NCBI GenBank assembly: GCA_036186865.1
Contig: AP025041.1
Coordinates: forward strand, 37,557,224 to 37,621,223
Direction: 5' to 3'
Length of the DNA: 64,000 nt
Source: Eustoma russellianum
Taxonomy: Eukaryota > Streptophyta > Magnoliopsida > Gentianales > Gentianaceae
This document shows positions 57,364 through 64,000 of this stretch, piece after piece. The notes below the pieces were generated by a model. That model searched no databases and was not told where the DNA came from. It saw only the letters and a program-made list of their open reading frames with translations. Each line of letters opens with the position of its first letter. Position 1 is the first letter of the stretch. The translations under genes and the position numbers were made by a program.

Positions 57364-58306
57364 AGCGTTCCTCCAGGATTTCATCTGCAAACTTCTGCAG
57401 AACCATCACTCCAATTGGTTCCAAAAGTATCCCAATCAATCCAAGCCTAAAACCCTGCTATAGTCACATGCTTAAACTGCAGATTCAAACGCTATGCACA
57501 TACCAAACAATGATTCAAGCCTAGTACGCAATCTCTCCGACTTTATCAATCCAAAAATCTCATCTTTTTCCCTCAAACCCCACGCAACAAAGAAATCACA
57601 ACAAGAAGAGATTCAAGTGGTTGTGATTCGAAGGATCTCAAATAATCCACAACAACAACGAAGGATTTCCATATACTGTGGCCAAATCTCGAAACCAAAA
57701 CACATAAAGCGTACACATAGATTCACATAATGAAACTACTGCATGGTGATCCAATTTGATATCAAAATAGGCCATTTCTCTTTTACAAAACGTAGGAACT
57801 TATAAGATGATTACTTGCCTTTGATTAATCGAAGAAGAAACGAAGAACGAATGAGGATTGGATTGATTTCTGGAGAGTTTCTTCTCCTAGGGCTGCAAGG
57901 TCTCAAAATCGCCTATGGGGGAATGAGGATGCGTCGTTCTCTGTGAATGGGGAGGAGAACTGACGTTGTCAGTTTAATAGGAAAAAGGGTAAGATTTGGA
58001 GTTTCTAAATTATATCTATTATCTTATTTATCTTAAAGGATAAACCTTTATTATTTAATTCTTAAATTAAACACAATTAATTCTAATATTTAATCTTCTC
58101 ATTAATTTCTAATTAATCCTCGTACTTAATTCCTAATTAATTACCGTTGACCGTCATTAATCTCCTTTAATTCCTTCTTTTTCCTTTAGTTATCCTATGG
58201 AGGGTGCGGGGTATAACAATTACCGTTCACAGTTTTATTCCACTTTGCTGCATATTTCCGATTACTACTTGCACTGATCACTTTTGTGCACTTATAAATC
58301 AGACCA

Positions 58307-59359
58307 ATGTCAAACATCACCAAATTGGAATTTGCTGCCCTTGATATTTCCGGCAAAAATTACATGGCATAGGTTCTTGATGCTGAAACCCACTTGATGG
58401 CTATGAATCTTGGGCATACAATTAAGGATGATGTTGTGGCTAGTGAGCAAGATAAGGCTAAAGCCATGATATTCATTCGCCATCATCTCCACGACGGGCT
58501 GAAATCCGAATATCTTGGGGTGAAAGAGCCTCGGGAGTTGTGGAAAAATCTGGAGGAACGATATGATCATTATAAAAGTATTATCCTTCCAAAGGCTCGA
58601 TATGACTGGTTGCACCTGAGGTTGCAAGATTATAAAACAGTCAATAAATATAATTCTGCAATGTTTTCTATTGTCTCTCAATTGAGGTTGTGTGGAGATA
58701 AAGTTACTGACGCTGACATGTTAGAGAAAACATTCACCACTTTTCATGCATCGAATATGCTCCTGCAGAAGCAATACAGGGAACGAAATTTTGAAAAATA
58801 TTCCCAGCTCATTTCATGTCTCTTAGTTGCTGAACAAATTAATGAATTGTTAATGAAAAACCACACTTCTCACCCGACCGGGGCAAAACCATTCCCTGAA
58901 GCGAATGCAACTTCTAATGATCATGGTAGAGGTCGTGGCCGTATTCGTGGTCGTGGTCGTGGTCGTGATCGTGGTCGCAGTAGAGGTCGTGGCCGTGGTA
59001 GAAGCTTTGCACCATACCACTAGAAGTGGAAAAATAATGAAAAGGCAAAAGTTGCAAAAGATGGTGCAAATGCTTAGAATCACGATGAAACATGTTATCG
59101 ATGCGGATCTCAAGAGCATTGGTCTCGCACTTGTCGTACACCAAAATATTTGGTTGATCTTTATCAGGCATCCCAGAAGGATAAAGGCAAGGGAAAACAA
59201 AGTAATTTTGCAGACTTTGGAAACATAGCAGACAATGATGACACCATCCCCAATCATTTTGATGATTTGGATCTTGAAGATTATCTTATGGGCCCGAGTA
59301 TGGATGGCAATGGAATCCAGTTTGTGGATGATGTTACAAATAACAATGGTCAAGCATAA
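58307..59359 (+). pseudogene. Copia gag, broken (plus-strand element)
   Basis: Starts at the ATG at 58307 (MSNITKLEFAALDISGKNY). A TAG near 58370 replaces the usual Trp. It is open again to 59023 with the UBN2-type gag block (LWKNLEERYDHYKSIILPKA) and an Arg-Gly-rich stretch (58920-59010). After stops, the knuckle CYRCGSQEHWSRTC is read at about 59090-59130 and the tail runs to 59359. The sequence 59360-59560 between gag and protease is AT-rich and without a coding frame. Confidence 0.85.
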
Positions 59360-59568
59360 TTATGTAAGATATCTAGTTATTAGTCATGTTTTTTTGGATA
59401 AGTTTTTCATTTAGCTTATGACGTCTTAGCATGTAACTTTGTTTCAATTTAAACTTATTTGTTTGCATAAATAAAATTTCGTTGTCGTTTACATTATAAC
59501 TTTTATTTATGTGTTGATTCGTTGGAATTAAATTTAATTATGAAAATTATATATGTTATGCTAGACAA

Positions 59569-62500
59569 ATGTTCAGGATGAATGGTGGGGACATCTGTCT
59601 GGTTGACAGTGGAACGACACACACAATTCTTCGTGATCGAAAATATTTTTCGACATTGCAATTGACAAAAGCAAATGTTAGTACAATTTCGGGTACTACA
59701 TCATTGATTGAGGGCTCTGGAAGAGCAACTATTATACTACCGGGTGGTACACCTATATTGATAAATATGGCATTATTTTCTACCAAGTCGAAACAAAACT
59801 TGTTTAGTTTCAAAGACATACGTCTTAATGGTTTTCATATTGAAACCATGAATAAAGGGAACATGGAATTTTTATGTATTACATACGAAGATTCAGGCCA
59901 AAAGCTTGTAAAAGAACAATTTCCAATTTTCTCATCTGGATTGTATTAAGCGACTATACATCCAGTAGAATCTAATATTGTGATGAACCAGAAGTTTAAT
60001 GATCCAACATTATTCATGTTATGGCACGATCGACTTGCCATCCGGGATCGGTAATAATGCGTAGAATTGTACAAAACTCACATGGACATCCTTTAAAGAA
60101 CCAGAAGATTCTTTTACCTCGTGATTGTATGTGTGTTGCTTGTTCACGAGGAAAATTAATCAAGAGGCCATCACCAATGAAGGTTCATGTTGAATCTCCT
60201 ATATTTTTACAAAGAATACAAGGAGATATTTGTGGACCCATTGATCCCCCTTGTAGACCATTTCCATATTTTATGGTCTTATTGGATGCCTCTTCACGAT
60301 GGTCTCATGTGAGTTTGCTTTCGACAAGAACAATAGCATTTGCCAAGCTTCTTGCTCAGATAATACGCTTAAGAGCACAATTTTCAGATTATCCAATTAA
60401 ATCTATTCGTCTTGATAATGCTGGTGAATTTACTTCCCAAGTTTTTAATGATTATTGTATGTCGATTGGGATTGATGTTGAGCATTCAGTGGCACATGTG
60501 CATACTCAAAATGGTCTGGGAGAGTCGTTTATAAAACGTTTACAACTGATTGCTAGACCTATGCTCTTAAGATCTAATTTACCCATGACAGCTTGGGGAC
60601 ATGCAATTCTGCATGCATCTGCATTAATACGGCTTAGGCCTAGTTCGTTTCAACCATATTTGCCATTGCAAATGGTATCTGGCCAGTAACCTGATATTTC
60701 ACACTTAAAGATTTTTGGTTGTGCAGAATATGTTCCGATTGCTCCACTACAACGGAAAAAACTAGGTCCTCAAAGACGTCTAGGCATATATGTGGGTTTT
60801 GATTCTCCATCTATTGTGAGATATGTTGAGCCCCTGACGGGTGATTTATTTAAGGCAAGATATGTTGATTGTCATTTTGATGAGAAATTTTTCTCGCCGT
60901 TAAGGGGAGATAAAGTACCGTTTCCTGAAGAACAATGTGAAATTACATGGAATGTTCCTTCACTTTCTCATCTTGACCCACGGACAAAGCAATGCGAGCA
61001 AGAAGTAAGAAGGATAATTCATTTACAAAATGTTGCAAATCAGTTGTCTGACGCATTTATTGATAGTCAAAAGATAACAAAATCCCACGTTCCAGCGATG
61101 AATACGCCGATTCGGCTTGATGTCTCTGAAAGACATGATAATGGTGTACCAAGAGCAAGTCTAAAACGTGGGCGCCCTGTCGGTGCAAAAGATAAAAACC
61201 CTCGAAAGAGAAGGGTACAAATTAATGCTCCCAAAGAGAATTCTTCAGAAGAGCAAAGAAGTTCACAACCTAGAAGCGCTATAGAAATTGAAACTGATCA
61301 GTCTAAAATTGATGAACAAGTTGCTCCTGAAGAAGCAAGTGAACAAAATTTTGAATAAATCTCTTTGAATTATATAAGTCCAGGAGAAAATTGGGACAGA
61401 CAAAAGGTTATTATTGATCATGTTTTTGCTTATGGTATTGCATGTGAAATTGTAAATGAGGATCCTGAACCGAGATCCATTGAACAATGTCGACACAGAA
61501 ATGATTGGCCAAAATGGAAAGATGCAATCTAAGCAGAACTGAAATCATTAGAAAGTCGCAAAGTATTTGGACCTGTAGTCCAAACCCTTGAAGGGATAAA
61601 ACCTATCGGATATAAATGGATTTTTGTACGGAAACGCAATGAGAAAAATGAAATTGTGCGATACAAGGCACGTCTTGTTGCGCAAGGTTTTTCACAAAGA
61701 CCTGGGCTTGATTATGATGAAACATATTCTCCAGTAATTGATGTCATAACATTACGATATCTAATCAGCCTGGTAGTTGCTAAAAAACCTTGATATGCGG
61801 TTAATGGATCTGGTTACCGCATACTTATATGGATTTTTAGATAATAATATTTATATGAAGATCCCTGAAGGATTAAAACTGCCTACAACATGTGATCAAA
61901 AGACAAATGGATTATACTCAATCAAATTACAGAGATCTTTGTATGGTCTAAAACAATCTGGCAGGATGTGGTATAATCGTCTCAGTGAGTACCTCATTAA
62001 AGAAGGATATGTAAATAATCCAATTTGTCCATGTGTATTTATCAAGAGATCTGAAAATTGGTTCTCTATAATTGCAGTATACGTTGATGATTTGAATCTT
62101 GTTGGAACTCCTGAAGAGCTTACCAAAACTTCTAATTATCTCATGAAAGAGTTTGAGATGAAATATCTCAGAAAAACCAAATTTTGTATCGGCCTGCAGA
62201 TCGAGCATTTGCCTAATGAAATCTTTCTTCATCAATCTGCGTACACAGAGAATATCTTGAAGAGATTTTATATGGATAAAGCTCACCCATTGAGTAGTCC
62301 TATGGTGGTACGATCATTAGATGTAAAGAAAGATCCATTTCGACCACCAGAAGATAATGAGGAATTATTAGGTCCAGAAGTACCTTATCTTAGTGCTATT
62401 GGTGCTTTAATGTATCTTGCAAATTGTTCGAGACCAGATATAGCATTCTCAGTGAATTTATTGGCAAGATATAGCTCTACACCAACACGAAGACATTTGA

Positions 62501-63099
62501 ATGGTGTCAAGCATATTTTACGCTATCTTCGTGGAATAATAGATATGGATTTATTCTATTTAAAGAATTCTAAGTCACAATTGGTGGGATATGCTGATGC
62601 GGGTTATCTATTTGACCCTCATAAGGGAAGATCACAGAATTGATATGTTTTTACTTGTGGAGGCACAATTATATCATGGAGATCAGTGAAGCAGACATTA
62701 ACAGCCACATCTTCCAACCATTCTGAGATTTTAGCATTACATGAAGCGAGTCGTGAATGTGTATGGTTAAGGTCGATGATTCAACATATTCAAGAATCAT
62801 GTGGATTATCTTCACTAAGAAAAACTCCGACAATATTGTTTGAAGATAATGCTGCATGTATTGCTCAAATTAAGAATGGCTACATCAAAGGAGAAAGAAC
62901 GAAACATATATCACCAAAAATTTTCTACACTCGTGATCTTGAGAAGAATGGCGACATTGATATCCAGCAGATACAATCATACAAGAATTTTGCTGATTTG
63001 TTCACCAAAGCACTATCAACAACTACATTTAGAAAGATGGTCTACAACATTGGAATGCGTCAATTCAAAGACCTCTTGTCAGCATCAGGGGGAGTGTGA
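59569..63099 (+). pseudogene. Copia pol (protease, integrase, RT, RNase H), broken
   Basis: Protease (59569-59949) carries VDSGTTHTIL. Integrase follows after a break near 60030 in the WHDRL block: CVACSRGK, then Asp in IQGDICGPID, Asp in IRLDNAGEF and Glu in LGESFIKRL. A stop near 60688 follows VSGQ. The integrase C-terminal region is 60792-61358, with a basic KRGRPVGAKDKNPRKRR stretch. RT begins after a TAA (near 61530) with YKWIFVRKRNEKNEI and, after a frameshift near 61785, continues to 62643 with YVDDLNLVGT. RNase H (62686-63099) has FEDNAACIAQ and ends LLSASGGV. At least five lesions; inactive. Confidence 0.9.
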
Positions 63100-63313
63100 T
63101 TACGATACATACTGTACTCTTTTTCCTTCGTCCAAGTTTTTATCCCACAAGGTTTTTCTTGGCAAGGTTTTAACGAGACAGTATATCACACTTACCAATT
63201 TTATGAATGTGTACTCTTTTTCCTTCGACCAAGTTTTTTATCCCATTGGATTTTTCTTGGTAAGGTTTTAACGAGGCATATTCTATAAAATTTGGACATC
63301 CAAGAGGGAGTAT

Positions 63314-63580
63314 TGTGAATTATTATTGTGTTAGTGGGGATAGTGAATACCAAATATTTACACCCACGAAGGAAGTGGATGTCCAAACATTAACACCCAC
63401 TAAGACCATTAACACCCACTAAGGATCATGGTAATAGTGAGTATTAATATTAAGAATAGGTTACAATTTTCATATCCTATAAATAGGACAACTTCTTGTA
63501 AGATTTGACACACCTTTGAAGAATATATATTATACAATCTTCTTGTTGTTTACTTTATATTATTTTTTGAGTTTATAACA
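63314..63580 (+). repeat. 3' LTR of the plus-strand Copia
   Basis: 267 bp, TGTGAATT...ATAACA, preceded by the purine tract AAGAGGGAGTAT. It has a 19-bp internal duplication absent from the 5' LTR. Just upstream (63115-63285) is an untranslated repeat of TTTTTCCTTCG(T/A)CCAAG. Confidence 0.9.
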
Positions 63581-63682
63581 AAATACATGCATTTTTATGT
63601 TAAAATGCTCATGGGACAAAACACACGCATGTTTATGTTAAATGGTTAATAAATTTGGAAAAACCATTTACGAACCGGAACA

Positions 63683-63866
63683 TCTACAACAAGAACAATA
63701 ATGTTACTCTATTGCCTTAGAGGTTTCCGTCTATGTCGGGGTATAATAGAATCGGATGTACGTAATTATACCCATGTGTTAGAAACACACAGAGGTTGTT
63801 TCGCGATGGCCTATAATGAAAATTGCGTTAAGCTGTGTCGATCAACTGCTACTTCACAATATAAGA
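63683..63866 (-). repeat. SINE family 1, near-complete copy
   Basis: Minus-oriented: CAACAAGAACAATAATGTTA, CCTTAGAGGTTTCCGTC, GTTAGAAACACACAGAGG, CGATCAACTGCTACTTCACA. The best preserved copy of this family in the window. Confidence 0.7.
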
Positions 63867-63887
63867 ACGTCGTGTAAAAACACAATC

Positions 63888-64000
63888 AACAACAACAACA
63901 TTACCCACTGTCTTAGATACTCTGCTTATAACAAGGTATAAAAAGGTCAGATGTACGTAAACATATCCATACCTAAAAACACAATCACGAAAGGTAATGA
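63888..64000 (-). repeat. SINE family 1, copy running off the window
   Basis: A CAACAACAACA tail followed by TTACCCACTGTCTTAGATAC and AGGTCAGATGTACGTAA. It is truncated by the window edge and lies head-to-tail with the copy at 63683. Confidence 0.6.

Larger units (their letters stand above)
51750..58218 (-). mobile_element. Gypsy-type gag-only derivative with ~2.6-kb LTRs
   Basis: Minus-strand element: 5' LTR (58218-55595), primer site (55592-55581), gag (55316-54351) and 3' LTR (54350-51750). It lacks protease, reverse transcriptase, integrase and the polypurine tract. Target sites are ATTAT (51745-51749) and ATTAC (58219-58223), one mismatch. The 3' LTR lacks the first ~23 bp and joins gag at GGATAA, a 6-bp word shared with the intact LTR, so an internal deletion is likely. 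It resembles the TR-GAG class in layout, but by deletion. Confidence 0.9.
55595..58218 (-). repeat. Gypsy 5' LTR (complete)
   Basis: 2624 bp. On the minus strand it starts TGTTATACCCCGCACCC and ends GGGGCGCTACA. It differs from the other LTR by scattered substitutions, so insertion is fairly old but not ancient. Confidence 0.93.
50998..63580 (+). mobile_element. Copia retrotransposon with a nested Gypsy derivative
   Basis: Plus-strand element with short LTRs (50998-51245 and 63314-63580), primer site, gag, pol and a polypurine tract (AAGAGGGAGTAT) before the 3' LTR. Its leader is split at 51749/58219 by the Gypsy derivative. Without the insertion it would be about 6.1 kb. Stops in gag and pol make it inactive. 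The flanks (TATAT and AAATA) give no clear target duplication. Confidence 0.92.

Noticed and set aside
58905..59353. Antisense frames of His/Asp, Thr/Ile or Val-rich repeats
   Set aside because: Shadows of the Arg-Gly-rich segment of the Copia gag.

Overview
This is plant nuclear DNA. The genes are sparse and intron-split and encode plant families (Di19 zinc-finger protein, NFD6-like mitochondrial protein, plant-type Sen2, a plant single-OB-fold protein). More than half of the 64 kb is retrotransposon sequence. Two SINE families with (TTG)n tails, polypurine tracts and tRNA-Met-type primer sites fit a flowering plant, probably a eudicot. I cannot name the species.

Layout. 1-15 kb is genic on the minus strand. 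It holds a tRNA-splicing endonuclease Sen2 gene (1946-2701), two coding-like exons of an unrecognised gene (4086-4768) and a five-exon Di19 gene (9633-14431). One Di19 intron has the signals of a U12-type AT-AC intron. The first ~1.5 kb of the window is a decayed partial copy of the 3' half of the Di19 locus. 15-19 kb is intergenic, with a non-autonomous Mutator-like element (9-bp target duplication) and a foldback element. 19.26-24.68 kb is a nearly complete, decayed L1-type LINE with an 18-bp target duplication. 24.7-28.4 kb is an old plus-strand Copia remnant split by a truncated minus-strand Copia. 28.8-30.8 kb is a two-exon OB-fold gene, and 34.9-35.3 kb is the 5' part of an NFD6-like gene.

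37.08-49.72 kb is a tandem Copia array, LTR-internal-LTR-internal-LTR. Its middle LTR resembles one outer LTR at one end and the other outer LTR at the other end, as expected of unequal crossing-over. 51.0-63.58 kb is another Copia element (plus strand). Its leader is split by a 6.5-kb Gypsy-type derivative (51750-58218) made of two ~2.6-kb LTRs around a gag-only core, with pol removed by a microhomology deletion.

Each Gypsy LTR carries two unusual arrays. One is five tandem ~59-bp hairpins whose stems change in a compensatory way from unit to unit. The other is a set of ~52-bp units built on an 18-bp perfect palindrome. These arrays are the most novel-looking structures here. The host genes are unrelated housekeeping or stress genes with no operon-like relationship. 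No rRNA, tRNA, CRISPR or prokaryotic feature was seen.
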